Source: a virus
Reading direction: 5' to 3' (one strand)
Virus record (IMG/VR): IMGVR_UViG_3300042514_000542
Span: 1-60,369 of that record
Length of the DNA stretch: 60,369 bases
Shown: positions 47,552 through 54,738 of the stretch, piece after piece
Layout: each line of letters begins with the position of its first letter
How positions within the stretch are numbered: the stretch's first letter is position 1
Program-made: the position numbers and the translations under genes
The notes under the pieces: generated by a model
What the model saw: the letters and a program-made list of their open reading frames with translations, nothing else
Told to the model about the DNA's origin: nothing
Databases searched by the model: none

Positions 47552-47617
47552 AAAAATTGGAAAAAATGGTAATAAAATTTTTATAGTAAAAATTGGTAAA
47601 AATGGTAATAAAATTTT
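47552..47617. repeat. Two AT-rich direct repeats (iteron-like)
   Basis: Two copies of an about 30-bp unit (AAAAATTGG, then AAAAATGGTAATAAAATTTT) at 47552-47582 and 47588-47617, at the late/early boundary. Confidence 0.75.
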
Positions 47618-47634
47618 CCATGGGGGCCTAGGCG

Positions 47635-47699
47635 AAAAAAAAGCTGTTAGATATATATACCAATTCCTAACAGGAACATATATATATATATCTAACAGC
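47635..47699 (-). terminator. Strong minus-strand terminator with long hairpin
   Basis: GCTGTTAGATATATATA (47643-47659) pairs over 17 bp with 47683-47699; a small inner hairpin TTCCT/AGGAA sits in the loop. On the minus strand it is followed by T8. Confidence 0.88.
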
Positions 47700-47712
47700 A
47701 GTAGAAAATGAT

Positions 47713-47755
47713 ATATAAAAGAGTTGGGAATGTTATATATACATTCCCAACTCTT
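47713..47755 (-). terminator. Minus-strand terminator ending the early region
   Basis: AAGAGTTGGGAATGT pairs perfectly over 15 bp (47719-47733 with 47741-47755), loop of 7; on the minus strand TTTTATAT follows. Confidence 0.88.
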
Positions 47756-47763
47756 ACTATCAC

Positions 47764-48132
47764 TTATTCACCCGTTAGGGCTGCGAGCTTGGCGCGAAGC
47801 TCCGCAAGCTCCGCTTGCGCGTCCTTGAGCTTGGCGGCGGCTGTATTGACTCGCACTGTTTCCAAACGCTCCGCAAGCACTTCCATCACCACCACCTCGA
47901 AAGCATCGAAGCTTTCGCTCCCCGTGATGTTTCCTTCCTCGTCGATGACGGGGCGGGTCTGCTCGCGGTTTGCCTCAACGAAGCGGTGCATAGCGTCCAC
48001 AATCTCACGATTGCTTGCGGTGGTGATGTCCCCGCCCTTATTAGGCGCGGAAAAGCTTGCGGCCTCATCCTTCACAAATTGGATTGCACTTTCGGAGGTG
48101 GCGATGACGTTTTGTTTTTTCGTGGTTTGCAT
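47764..48132 (-). CDS. GC-rich helical hypothetical protein
   Basis: 122 residues, helical, Ala/Glu-rich with a C-terminal coiled coil (AAAKLKDAQAELAELRAKLA). The DNA is clearly GC-rich compared with every neighbour, indicating foreign origin or a different host-adapted history. It has a long leader with a 12-bp hairpin and a variant promoter. Weak architectural resemblance to the 57459-57785 protein. Confidence 0.72.
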   Translation of the reverse strand: MQTTKKQNVIATSESAIQFVKDEAASFSAPNKGGDITTASNREIVDAMHRFVEANREQTRPVIDEEGNITGSESFDAFEVVVMEVLAERLETVRVNTAAAKLKDAQAELAELRAKLAALTGE

Positions 48133-48178
48133 ACTATCTAATTGTTTTCTACTTTGTTTTTCCGTGTCTCACTTAGAA

Positions 48179-48216
48179 GAGCATCGCAAGTTTCAACGGA
48201 CTAACTTGCGATGCTC
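48179..48216 (-). promoter_or_regulatory. 12-bp hairpin in leader of the GC-rich gene
   Basis: GAGCATCGCAAG (48179-48190) pairs perfectly with CTTGCGATGCTC (48205-48216), loop of 14. No T run, so not a simple terminator; an operator or attenuator is possible. Confidence 0.65.
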
Positions 48217-48218
48217 AA

Positions 48219-48238
48219 ATTCTCATTCTGTTTTAATT
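48219..48238 (-). promoter_or_regulatory. Variant early promoter (AAAACAGA type)
   Basis: AATTAAAACAGAATGAGAAT; drives the GC-rich gene through a leader of about 80 nt. Overlaps the stop of the upstream peptide gene. Confidence 0.6.
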
Positions 48239-48328
48239 AGACCCTTGCGATTTGATCCACTCGGCAATATCTGCCGCCAAGTCAATATCTTCGGTGCTAA
48301 CAACAATAGACATATTTTGTTTTTCCAT
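48233..48328 (-). CDS. Small hypothetical peptide (31 residues)
   Basis: MEKQNMSIVVSTEDIDLAAD, then IAEWIKSQGSN. Acidic. It follows a variant early promoter by 8 nt; its stop codon is part of the next promoter, as in the other early cassettes. Confidence 0.6.
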   Translation of the reverse strand: MEKQNMSIVVSTEDIDLAADIAEWIKSQGSN

Positions 48329-48336
48329 GCGTCCTT

Positions 48337-48356
48337 AGTCTAAGTCTGTTTTAATT
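48337..48356 (-). promoter_or_regulatory. Variant early promoter
   Basis: AATTAAAACAGACTTAGACT, 8 nt before ATG 48328. Confidence 0.6.
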
Positions 48357-48552
48357 AGACTTGAAAGATGCGTTTTTTAGTAAGATCTTGAAAAGTATTA
48401 CCACGCTTGGCAACCCTTTCTTCTAACCTTTCCAGGAATTCATTGCGCAAGCTAATGATCGCGCCCCTTGTAGCTTGTGGGTAGGGACGGGCGGCACGCT
48501 TGGCAAGCTTGTTAGCGCGCTCAATGACGGTATCGTGTGTGTATGTATTCAT
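48355..48552 (-). CDS. Basic hypothetical protein
   Basis: 65 residues, strongly basic (ANKLAKRAARPYPQATRGAI, ERLEERVAKRG), helical; could bind nucleic acid. Relatively GC-rich, in the same cluster as the 47764 gene. Confidence 0.65.
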   Translation of the reverse strand: MNTYTHDTVIERANKLAKRAARPYPQATRGAIISLRNEFLERLEERVAKRGNTFQDLTKKRIFQV

Positions 48553-48561
48553 GACTCCCCC

Positions 48562-48581
48562 AGTCTCATTCTGTTTTAATT
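48562..48581 (-). promoter_or_regulatory. Variant early promoter
   Basis: AATTAAAACAGAATGAGACT, 9 nt before ATG 48552. Confidence 0.65.
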
Positions 48582-48644
48582 ACAGCCCCCCCCCTCTCAT
48601 GGAAAACATGAGACATAATGACACACACGCGCACCCATGCGTAA

Positions 48645-48664
48645 ATTCTCATTCTGTTTTAATT
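48645..48664 (-). promoter_or_regulatory. Variant early promoter without clear gene
   Basis: AATTAAAACAGAATGAGAAT; downstream only a 13-codon frame and a hairpin (CTCATG/CATGAG). Confidence 0.5.
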
Positions 48665-48791
48665 ATACATTCATCCCCTTCATAAGATTTCCTTATGATC
48701 TTTTCCTTATAGTCCTAAGACTTAGTAGTATCGGTATCACTACTATCTTCCGGTGAGGCTACCCACGCTTATGCCTTGATAACATATTGTT
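48664..48791 (-). ncRNA. Possible short structured early RNA
   Basis: Region between two promoters without a credible gene. On the minus strand it contains AGTAGT/ACTACT, CTAAG/CTTAG and CATAAG/CTTATG hairpins. Candidate small RNA from the promoter at 48792-48811. Confidence 0.35.
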
Positions 48792-48811
48792 ATTCTACTT
48801 CGGTTTTAATT
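48792..48811 (-). promoter_or_regulatory. Early promoter without clear gene
   Basis: AATTAAAACCGAAG and TAGAAT; the ATG 6 nt downstream opens only an 8-codon frame. Confidence 0.65.
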
Positions 48812-48830
48812 ACACCCATTCCCTCTATTA

Positions 48831-49055
48831 CTATTGGGAAATCTTTGCTTGAAGAGCTTCAATCTCTTGATGAAGAGCAATCTTCTTAAGTTCTACGATG
48901 ATTGTCTTAAGAACATCGAAAGGATAAACCAGTATGGAATAGTTTCCATATACAAAGTTCACAATCCTGTTATTAAGGTTTGCTTGGTTTGATGCACGCT
49001 TGGCAGCATCTATAAGTGTTTCGGAATTGTTCTTAGTAATGTTGATCGGTTTCAT
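48831..49055 (-). CDS. Hypothetical protein
   Basis: 74 residues, mixed (INITKNNSETLIDAAKRASN, LKTIIVELKKIALHQEIEAL); helical, not recognised. Early promoter 9 nt upstream. Confidence 0.7.
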   Translation of the reverse strand: MKPINITKNNSETLIDAAKRASNQANLNNRIVNFVYGNYSILVYPFDVLKTIIVELKKIALHQEIEALQAKISQ

Positions 49056-49064
49056 GATACCCTA

Positions 49065-49084
49065 ATTCTAGTTCGGTTTTAATT
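49065..49084 (-). promoter_or_regulatory. Early promoter for the 49055 gene
   Basis: AATTAAAACCGAAC, TAGAAT, 9 nt to ATG. Confidence 0.8.
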
Positions 49085-49225
49085 AATGAGATTTGGTATG
49101 TGTGACAATTTGACGCACTGTATATGTTTTATAACACTTAGATAAGTTTATCAAATCAAATTGTTTGTCATATCGACAAAGTTATACTGGTGATAATGAT
49201 ATAATTATATCAATGAGTAATGGGA

Positions 49226-49399
49226 TTAATTAGTTGGAGTATGTATGACTTGCTCACCAGACTTCTCACAAAGAACTACGGTAACATCATAAGACTTCTT
49301 AGCCTTAAATGTTGTAGCAGCTTTTTGTTGAGCTTCATAAGAAGTGTTGGCATAGACTTCAATCGACTTACCTTTATAGAATGCTTTGTATCCGTTCAT
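49226..49399 (-). CDS. Small conserved-type phage protein
   Basis: 57 residues: MNGYKAFYKGKSIEVYANTS, YEAQQKAATTFKAKKSYDVT, ending VIHTPTN. The layout is that of a small protein family frequent in tailed phages, function unknown. Own promoter 6 nt before ATG. Confidence 0.75.
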   Translation of the reverse strand: MNGYKAFYKGKSIEVYANTSYEAQQKAATTFKAKKSYDVTVVLCEKSGEQVIHTPTN

Positions 49400-49405
49400 G
49401 TTACT

Positions 49406-49425
49406 ATTCTAGTTCGGTTTTAATT
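49406..49425 (-). promoter_or_regulatory. Early promoter for the 49399 gene
   Basis: AATTAAAACCGAAC, TAGAAT, 6 nt to ATG; contains the stop codon of the upstream gene. Confidence 0.85.
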
Positions 49426-49879
49426 ACATGTGGTTCCAATCAATGGATACCAACTTACCATTCTTCAATCCCATATTGAAATCATGGGTATCACATACAT
49501 CAAATTTATTATGTAAGAACTTAACAAACTTGACATACTTCTTATATATCTTAGTCTCCATCTTTTCTGAAGTCTCAAAAGGCCATAGATCTACCTTAAA
49601 CTTCTCACACTTCTCTTGAATCATGACATTAAATTCATGATTACCTTTGAAGTATTGTAGGTTAGCAAAATGTTTATCACATGGGACTTCCTTAATCTCA
49701 TTATAACTACGTTGAATCTTAATGACATACTCATATCCCTTACGAGAATATACAGTTGATTCACAACCTCTTCCAATCACATTAAATCCTTTTGATTCAA
49801 GATACTCATAAGCCTTCTCAATATCAGTCATTTGAAGAAGTTTATTAACCAAAAACATTGTAACGCTGTTCAGTTTCAT
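49424..49879 (-). CDS. Protein-kinase-like fold protein
   Basis: 151 residues. GFNVIGRGCESTVYSRKGYE then YVIKIQ resembles a glycine loop and lysine strand; CDTHDFNMGLKNGKLVSIDW resembles the catalytic loop and metal-binding Asp of kinase-like proteins. It is short for a kinase. It could modify host proteins early in infection, but activity is unproven. Confidence 0.62.
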   Translation of the reverse strand: MKLNSVTMFLVNKLLQMTDIEKAYEYLESKGFNVIGRGCESTVYSRKGYEYVIKIQRSYNEIKEVPCDKHFANLQYFKGNHEFNVMIQEKCEKFKVDLWPFETSEKMETKIYKKYVKFVKFLHNKFDVCDTHDFNMGLKNGKLVSIDWNHM

Positions 49880-49885
49880 GCTATA

Positions 49886-49905
49886 AGTCTAGTTCGGTTT
49901 TAATC
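49886..49905 (-). promoter_or_regulatory. Early promoter for kinase-like gene
   Basis: GATTAAAACCGAAC, TAGACT, 6 nt to ATG. Confidence 0.8.
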
Positions 49906-50003
49906 ACTAAAAAGTTCAGATTTTCTCTAGGGAAAAATCACTTATATCCCTTACAGTATATAGGATTTCTCAAAACATCATTTCTGTTAGATTTAATCGT
50001 TTT

Positions 50004-50261
50004 TCAATCAAATTCTTTCCTAATACCATCCTTTTCATAGTCTCCATAACCCTTCATATATTCTTCTATCTCTTTAGGAGTTAGATTAGTCTCTCTTTCT
50101 CCCATAGAATCATAATAATGAGGTTTTGGACTTCTACTATAATAGTAATCAGCTTCACCTCTTTCTTTAGGTGTTTGAGTATATCTTGACTTAGTTACAT
50201 TCTTATTACAGAAGTGAACACTCATTGACATGATACTCTCATTACATTTCGGGCAGTTCAT
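50004..50261 (-). CDS. Hypothetical zinc-finger-like protein
   Basis: 85 residues. N-terminal MNCPKCNESIMSMSVHFCNK has CxxC and a later HxC, a possible zinc finger; the rest is Tyr/Glu-rich and probably disordered. Confidence 0.7.
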   Translation of the reverse strand: MNCPKCNESIMSMSVHFCNKNVTKSRYTQTPKERGEADYYYSRSPKPHYYDSMGERETNLTPKEIEEYMKGYGDYEKDGIRKEFD

Positions 50262-50267
50262 AACCCT

Positions 50268-50287
50268 ATTCTAGTTCGGTTTTAATT
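50268..50287 (-). promoter_or_regulatory. Early promoter for the 50261 gene
   Basis: AATTAAAACCGAAC, TAGAAT, 6 nt to ATG. Confidence 0.85.
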
Positions 50288-50435
50288 AATCTATGTATGT
50301 AATAAAAGACATGAATAATATAAGACCAGCACATATACCAGTAGCACCTGCTGCATCATTTAAATTTACTTGTAATAGGATTCCCATTACCATAATAAGT
50401 AAGAGTGATATAATGAATGAATAAAGTGGTTTCAT
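50286..50435 (-). CDS. Small membrane protein
   Basis: 49 residues with two hydrophobic helices (FIISLLLIMVMGILL and GICAGLILFMSFITY). It lies 8 nt after the 50944 gene and is probably cotranscribed with it. Confidence 0.65.
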   Translation of the reverse strand: MKPLYSFIISLLLIMVMGILLQVNLNDAAGATGICAGLILFMSFITYID

Positions 50436-50443
50436 TGTATTGT

Positions 50444-50944
50444 TTAATCAATAGTAAGTTCCTTCTTAGCCTTCACAAGATCATCAATGATACTGATAGG
50501 GAATGTTTGACATCCCACTTTAATAGTATTCTCTGTTACAGTTGCATTATGAGCTTCATTAAGTTTTACTTCTACTTCCTTTGGTTTTTCAATGATTCTA
50601 CCATAGTCAAGATAAGTTCCAGATGTTCTATTCCACAACCTGATAGTATTAGACTCGATTATGATACTTTGAACTTTATGCTGTAGGATTTTATTATTAT
50701 TATTTCTCCAATATACAGAAGTTCCAATCATCTTATAAGCTTTTACAATCTTATCTTCGAATGTTTCTGTTTCCACAAGTTCAAAGTAATCCGGATCCCA
50801 TGAAGAAGATATTTCTTCAAACCTAATACATGTTGGATTTATACTTTCAACGGTTAGAACTTTATCTTTATGATCCCAATTATTTTTAAATTGATATTTT
50901 TTGATTCTACGAACTTTATCTCCTACTTTAAATTTAACTTTCAT
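50444..50944 (-). CDS. KOW/SH3-like protein with C-terminal GCQT module
   Basis: 166 residues. N-terminal KVKFKVGDKVRRIKKYQF is a KOW-like barrel start, paralogous to the start of the 51963 gene. The C-terminal motif NTIKVGCQTFPISIIDDL recurs in the 60194 gene (NVGIAVGCQTITFEKF). Modular early protein, possibly nucleic-acid binding. Confidence 0.7.
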   Translation of the reverse strand: MKVKFKVGDKVRRIKKYQFKNNWDHKDKVLTVESINPTCIRFEEISSSWDPDYFELVETETFEDKIVKAYKMIGTSVYWRNNNNKILQHKVQSIIIESNTIRLWNRTSGTYLDYGRIIEKPKEVEVKLNEAHNATVTENTIKVGCQTFPISIIDDLVKAKKELTID

Positions 50945-50950
50945 ATTATT

Positions 50951-50970
50951 ATTCTACTTCGGTTTTAATT
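50951..50970 (-). promoter_or_regulatory. Early promoter for the 50944 gene
   Basis: AATTAAAACCGAAG, TAGAAT, 6 nt to ATG. Confidence 0.85.
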
Positions 50971-51087
50971 AATCCTATATTCTCCTATCTTCCTATTACT
51001 ATAAAACTTTTACCAATTCATTACTTGTGTTATTATGACATACTTATACTGTGTCATTTTGTCCCATCATATAAGTTTATTGGGGTC

Positions 51088-51963
51088 TTATTGAACTAAT
51101 TCAAACGTATTATTAATGATGTAAGATGTTTTTTCATTGTAACCGGGAATATTAATAAATATCACTTCACCGTCTTTATGCATCACTTCATACTTCATAC
51201 CCTTCTTTCTAATGGGTGTGTCAACAAGATTAATAACCCAATCACCAACTTTTACATCATAAATAGTTCTATGAATTTTAGGTTTTTCGTCTTGTAATAG
51301 TTTATTAAGAATATCCAGTGTAAATTCCCCTGCACCAATTTTTACTGATTCAATTTTACGATCACCATTAGCATAGTTATTCTCATTAGCCTTTAGAAAC
51401 TTCCTAGCTGATTGTAGAATACTATTATCAATTTTGGCACAACCAAAGTCATAACCATAAGAAGTCTTCTTTGCTGAATAACCATTAATCTTCACATCTT
51501 CCCAAGGTTCTGGTTTATATTCCTCAATAGGGAGAATAACGGGATATAACATCCTATTAGTATTATCCCATCTTCCTACAAGACATATAACAATACCATA
51601 CTTGTCCAAGGTATCATTGAAATCTTTAATGAGTGTTTGAGTTGGGTTGTTAAGTTCATTGACATTTGTATAACATTGAACGCCAGCTACCAGACCCGAT
51701 TTTGAGGTGTTTTCTTTGTTAAAAGGTTTGATTCTTTTACCAATATAGGACTTTGCCAGTTTGATTTGTTCTTCAATGGTGAGAGTTTTATTCACCAATT
51801 CAAACCTATATGGATACCAGAAACTAGGAACACCTTCAAGATATACATAGCTATCACTAACAGTGCTAATGGTATGAATAGATCCCAGAGGTAATAGATA
51901 CTCTCCACCCCTATCCATATTAATAACCTTTACTTTATCTCCAACCTTAAATGTGTGTGTCAT
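51088..51963 (-). CDS. Modular early protein with KOW-like ends
   Basis: 291 residues. Begins HTFKVGDKVKVINMDRGGEY, a barrel like that of the 50944 protein; ends with another (IYDVKVGDWVINLVDTPIRK). A middle region (LTIEEQIKLAKSYIGKRIKP) precedes ESVKIGAGEFTLDILNKLL, a relative of the GCQT module. Function unknown. Confidence 0.7.
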   Translation of the reverse strand: MTHTFKVGDKVKVINMDRGGEYLLPLGSIHTISTVSDSYVYLEGVPSFWYPYRFELVNKTLTIEEQIKLAKSYIGKRIKPFNKENTSKSGLVAGVQCYTNVNELNNPTQTLIKDFNDTLDKYGIVICLVGRWDNTNRMLYPVILPIEEYKPEPWEDVKINGYSAKKTSYGYDFGCAKIDNSILQSARKFLKANENNYANGDRKIESVKIGAGEFTLDILNKLLQDEKPKIHRTIYDVKVGDWVINLVDTPIRKKGMKYEVMHKDGEVIFINIPGYNEKTSYIINNTFELVQ

Positions 51964-51969
51964 ATTGTT

Positions 51970-51988
51970 ATTCTATTTCGTTTTAATT
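51970..51988 (-). promoter_or_regulatory. Early promoter, box with one-base deletion
   Basis: AATTAAAACGAAA and TAGAAT, 6 nt to ATG; one C is missing from the AAAACCGAA box. Confidence 0.75.
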
Positions 51989-52026
51989 ACGAGCCTTTTT
52001 ATGTCTTGCTCAGGACGTTTGTTATA

Positions 52027-53544
52027 TTAGTCTTCCTTGTTCCTACGGGTAGGGCAATCTGTGATATGAACCAATTGTTTCATGGCACGGGTTGTCGCAA
52101 CGTATTGTAAGTTTTGTTCTTGTTCCAATTGCCAAGGTTGAACTGCATACTTGCTAGGGCTAAACTGTGCATCCCCAAGCCAATATACTCTTTCCCATTC
52201 CAATCCCTTAGCCTTATGAATGCTTGAGAGAGTGACAATATCAGGACAGTTCTTATCATCCGCATCAGTGAACATCTCTGTGATAAGTTTTTCCAAAGAA
52301 CCCAAGTCATTTTGTCCCAAGGACTGACAACGTTCAATAAGAATAATCATGGTATCCATCTTATCTTCAAGCAATTGAAGCTTGGCATAGGATGCTTTCT
52401 CAAACTCTTTGTTAAAGAACTCCACAAGCTTTTGAGTGAAGTCTGTAAGATCAGTAACCCTTTTCCACTTACGAACAAGCTTCTTAAGATCATTACCAAT
52501 ATCCCTACCTTCAATGCGGCATCCAATACCTTGTCTAATAAGAGCAAAGGCCAATGCTACGTTAGGTGCATTATTCCTACAAATAATACCATCTTTACCG
52601 CTGAAATTCATTGTAGGAACTTCATCCAAGAACTTATCATAAGTAGTTGAGAGAATTTCACCATCAGGGGATTGATCCCAAGCTTCAATATCCTCGAAAT
52701 ACTTCTTAGCTTCTGTGATGATATTCTTACCGCAACGATAGCAGGTTGTAAGAGGAAGTTCCGTGCAATTGAACATATCCTTAATAAGATTCATGGAATC
52801 ATTCTCAGCACCAGTAAAGCCATAGATAGCTTGTCCTTCATCACCGATAGACATAAGACGACCGGAAGGCTTAAGAAGAACCTTAAGAAGAAGTTTGCGG
52901 CATACATTAGTATCCTGTGCTTCGTCAATGATTACCCAATCATATTGTGTTCCCTGAATCTTATAGATCAAAGGAAGATATTGCATATCATCAAAGTCAA
53001 TGACCTTGGCATCACGATTGGAGTCCTTAAGAACATCCTTGGCAATCTCAATAACTTGTCCAAGGTCTGCATCAAAGTTCATCTCAATATCATGATGTTG
53101 AATAATGTCCATCCATGCTTTAGTATCATCAATAGATGTTTGTCCTTCAACTCCAAAGGCATTCTGCTTTGCAAAGCCTACAAGCTTTGTAATGAAGTTA
53201 CGAGTAACTCCAAGTTCAGGAGTATTACAATACTTATCTGTAATCCAAAAGACCTTAGAACCATCAACCTTGTGCCATCCAAGAGCCTTATAAAGAAGTT
53301 CTTTACCAGCGGAATGAACTGTGGCAGCTTTGGCATTAGGTAATGCCATGTTGGAAAGCTTATTCTGAAGTTGCACACTTGCTTTCTTATTAAAAGCCAT
53401 TGCAAGAACATTACCCTTCATATATTGAATGGAATGAACCGCAGTAGTTGTCTTACCACTTCCTGCACGGGCTTTGATAATAAGATTACCATTACCATTA
53501 AGAACCCAATCGTAAATGTCTTGCTGTTGTTTGCTTGCTTGCAT
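52027..53544 (-). CDS. UvrD/Rep-like SF1 helicase
   Basis: 505 residues. Superfamily 1A DNA helicase with all motifs: I IKARAGSGKTTT, II VIIDEAQD, III GDEGQAIYGFTGA, IV CYRCG, V LSSIHKAKGLEWE, VI LQYVATTRA. Shorter than UvrD (about 720 residues), similar to phage Dda-class accessory helicases in role; likely supports replication or recombination. Own early promoter with TAGAAT 6 nt before ATG. Confidence 0.93.
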   Translation of the reverse strand: MQASKQQQDIYDWVLNGNGNLIIKARAGSGKTTTAVHSIQYMKGNVLAMAFNKKASVQLQNKLSNMALPNAKAATVHSAGKELLYKALGWHKVDGSKVFWITDKYCNTPELGVTRNFITKLVGFAKQNAFGVEGQTSIDDTKAWMDIIQHHDIEMNFDADLGQVIEIAKDVLKDSNRDAKVIDFDDMQYLPLIYKIQGTQYDWVIIDEAQDTNVCRKLLLKVLLKPSGRLMSIGDEGQAIYGFTGAENDSMNLIKDMFNCTELPLTTCYRCGKNIITEAKKYFEDIEAWDQSPDGEILSTTYDKFLDEVPTMNFSGKDGIICRNNAPNVALAFALIRQGIGCRIEGRDIGNDLKKLVRKWKRVTDLTDFTQKLVEFFNKEFEKASYAKLQLLEDKMDTMIILIERCQSLGQNDLGSLEKLITEMFTDADDKNCPDIVTLSSIHKAKGLEWERVYWLGDAQFSPSKYAVQPWQLEQEQNLQYVATTRAMKQLVHITDCPTRRNKED

Positions 53545-53550
53545 GATACT

Positions 53551-53570
53551 ATTCTAGTTCGGTTTTAATT
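53551..53570 (-). promoter_or_regulatory. Early promoter for helicase
   Basis: AATTAAAACCGAAC, TAGAAT, 6 nt to ATG 53544. Confidence 0.87.
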
Positions 53571-53717
53571 AGGCTCAACTTCTACTGTAACACCGTGCAT
53601 ATATACCCAAGTTTTCTTATGGTAATATGCTTGTGATCTACACCACGAAGTTCTACCACGAAAGTCCATATATGCCACTATACCATTAGGGTATGTAATC
53701 TTTAGAGAGTATTTCAT
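53565..53717 (-). CDS. Small hypothetical protein
   Basis: 50 residues: MKYSLKITYPNGIVAYMDFR, then GRTSWCRSQAYYHKKTWVYM. Beta-rich; its MKYS start resembles that of the 54114 protein. Overlaps the upstream gene by 4 nt. Confidence 0.68.
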   Translation of the reverse strand: MKYSLKITYPNGIVAYMDFRGRTSWCRSQAYYHKKTWVYMHGVTVEVEPN

Positions 53718-53911
53718 ATGGCACTTACAGTCATTGTATCGAAATCCACTTTTGTAGGAAATGTATTAGCGATTTCACCAGCCCATTTCTTACACACTCC
53801 AAAGAATACTTCTTCCCCCTTGTTGAAGTATGCCCACTTCTTATCAATAGGATCGAAGAACTTATAATCAAATAGAATGTTTTTACTTTCGATTAGAATT
53901 TTTACTTTCAT
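53714..53911 (-). CDS. Hypothetical protein
   Basis: 65 residues: MKVKILIESKNILFDYKFFD and KWAYFNKGEEVFFGVCKKWA; not recognised. First of a two-gene unit. Confidence 0.7.
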   Translation of the reverse strand: MKVKILIESKNILFDYKFFDPIDKKWAYFNKGEEVFFGVCKKWAGEIANTFPTKVDFDTMTVSAI

Positions 53912-53917
53912 AACCCT

Positions 53918-53937
53918 ATCGTAGTTCGGTTTTAATT
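53918..53937 (-). promoter_or_regulatory. Early promoter for the 53911 gene
   Basis: AATTAAAACCGAAC, TACGAT, 6 nt to ATG. Confidence 0.8.
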
Positions 53938-53961
53938 ATTCACAGTAATTTATATATCCAT

Positions 53962-54114
53962 TTATAATAAAGCTCTGTACTTTACATTGACATCAACAAT
54001 GTCATCATCATCAAATTCACCAGATAGAACTTTTTCTTCGGCATCTTCTTGTGAATCTGCTTCGATTTCAAATTCTGTATATTTTTCTTGATATAGTGTT
54101 ACTGAGTATTTCAT
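53962..54114 (-). CDS. Small acidic protein
   Basis: 50 residues: MKYSVTLYQEKYTEFEIEAD, then SQEDAEEKVLSGEFDDDDIV. The pattern of a strand followed by S-x-x-x-A-x-x-K helix is frequent in small phage proteins. No promoter box directly upstream; it follows a tRNA on the minus strand. Confidence 0.68.
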   Translation of the reverse strand: MKYSVTLYQEKYTEFEIEADSQEDAEEKVLSGEFDDDDIVDVNVKYRALL

Positions 54115-54129
54115 ATTATTAATTAAAGA

Positions 54130-54202
54130 TGGGAAGGAACTATAAGACTCGAACTTATACCACCGCGATCAACGGCATTCTATCCAGTTAAACTAAGTCC
54201 TT
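54130..54202 (-). tRNA. tRNA, probably Ile (GAT), atypical
   Basis: Acceptor AAGGACT/GTTCCTT with one mismatch and a terminal CCA; anticodon stem GCCG/CGGT, loop TTGATCG giving GAT but with an unusual C37; T-arm ATAAG-TTCGAGT-CTTAT. Confidence 0.65.
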
Positions 54203-54209
54203 CGTTATA

Positions 54210-54395
54210 TTAATACATGTTGGAGTTGGAAGTAGAACTCGTAGCCATAAGACCACGATCTTTAATGATAGCAGTTGGACGACTACCAATAGACTTCTTA
54301 ATAACAATTCCAACATTCTTAGCTTTGGTGAAGCTGATTTGTGGAAAAGAACTCTTAAGTTGCTTTTGTGGGGCGCGGAAGTAATTGTTGCTCAT
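54210..54395 (-). CDS. Basic hypothetical protein
   Basis: 61 residues, basic (FRAPQKQLKSSFPQISFTKA, KKSIGSRPTAIIKDRG); probably small and partly disordered. Not recognised. It ends 7 nt before the tRNA at 54202. Confidence 0.65.
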   Translation of the reverse strand: MSNNYFRAPQKQLKSSFPQISFTKAKNVGIVIKKSIGSRPTAIIKDRGLMATSSTSNSNMY

Positions 54396-54404
54396 TGTAG
54401 TGTA

Positions 54405-54424
54405 ATTGTAGTTCGGTTTTAATT
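54405..54424 (-). promoter_or_regulatory. Early promoter for the 54395 gene
   Basis: AATTAAAACCGAAC, TACAAT, 9 nt to ATG. Confidence 0.8.
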
Positions 54425-54710
54425 AGTTACTAGCCATCTTAACTAGAAGAGTGATTTCAGTATCCTCATCTTCTGAATCTTTCATATAGATAGTTGTTCC
54501 ATCAAAGTAAATCTCTTGTTCTTCTTCAATGAATGCCACACTATATTCATTGAAGTCTGAATCATCCCAAGAGCAATACAACCATTGATGATCTGAATCA
54601 CCAGTAAGTTCATCAACAGATGGATAACAAAGACCATCACGATCAATAATAACAGCCCAAGACTTCTCAATAAGATCAAAGGCTTCCTGTAATGTAATTA
54701 GTTTCTTCAT
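54423..54710 (-). CDS. Acidic hypothetical protein
   Basis: 95 residues, very acidic (YCSWDDSDFNEYSVAFIEEE, MKDSEDEDTEITLL). Acidity could mean DNA mimicry, but nothing else supports that. Confidence 0.7.
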   Translation of the reverse strand: MKKLITLQEAFDLIEKSWAVIIDRDGLCYPSVDELTGDSDHQWLYCSWDDSDFNEYSVAFIEEEQEIYFDGTTIYMKDSEDEDTEITLLVKMASN

Positions 54711-54716
54711 GTCGTA

Positions 54717-54736
54717 ATTGTAGTTCGGTTTTAATT
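54717..54736 (-). promoter_or_regulatory. Early promoter for the 54710 gene
   Basis: AATTAAAACCGAAC, TACAAT, 6 nt to ATG. Confidence 0.85.
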
Positions 54737-54738
54737 AA

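Noticed and set aside
47400-47621. Minus-strand frame with NFITIF repeats
   Set aside because: Low-complexity translation of the AT-rich direct repeats upstream of the late promoter of the PcfJ-like gene.
47815-48141. 108-residue plus-strand frame in the GC-rich island
   Set aside because: Antisense to the 47764-48132 gene; minus strand is favoured by the promoter, hairpin leader and downstream terminators.
52672-53343. 223-residue plus-strand frame within the helicase gene
   Set aside because: Antisense shadow of a gene with all helicase motifs.
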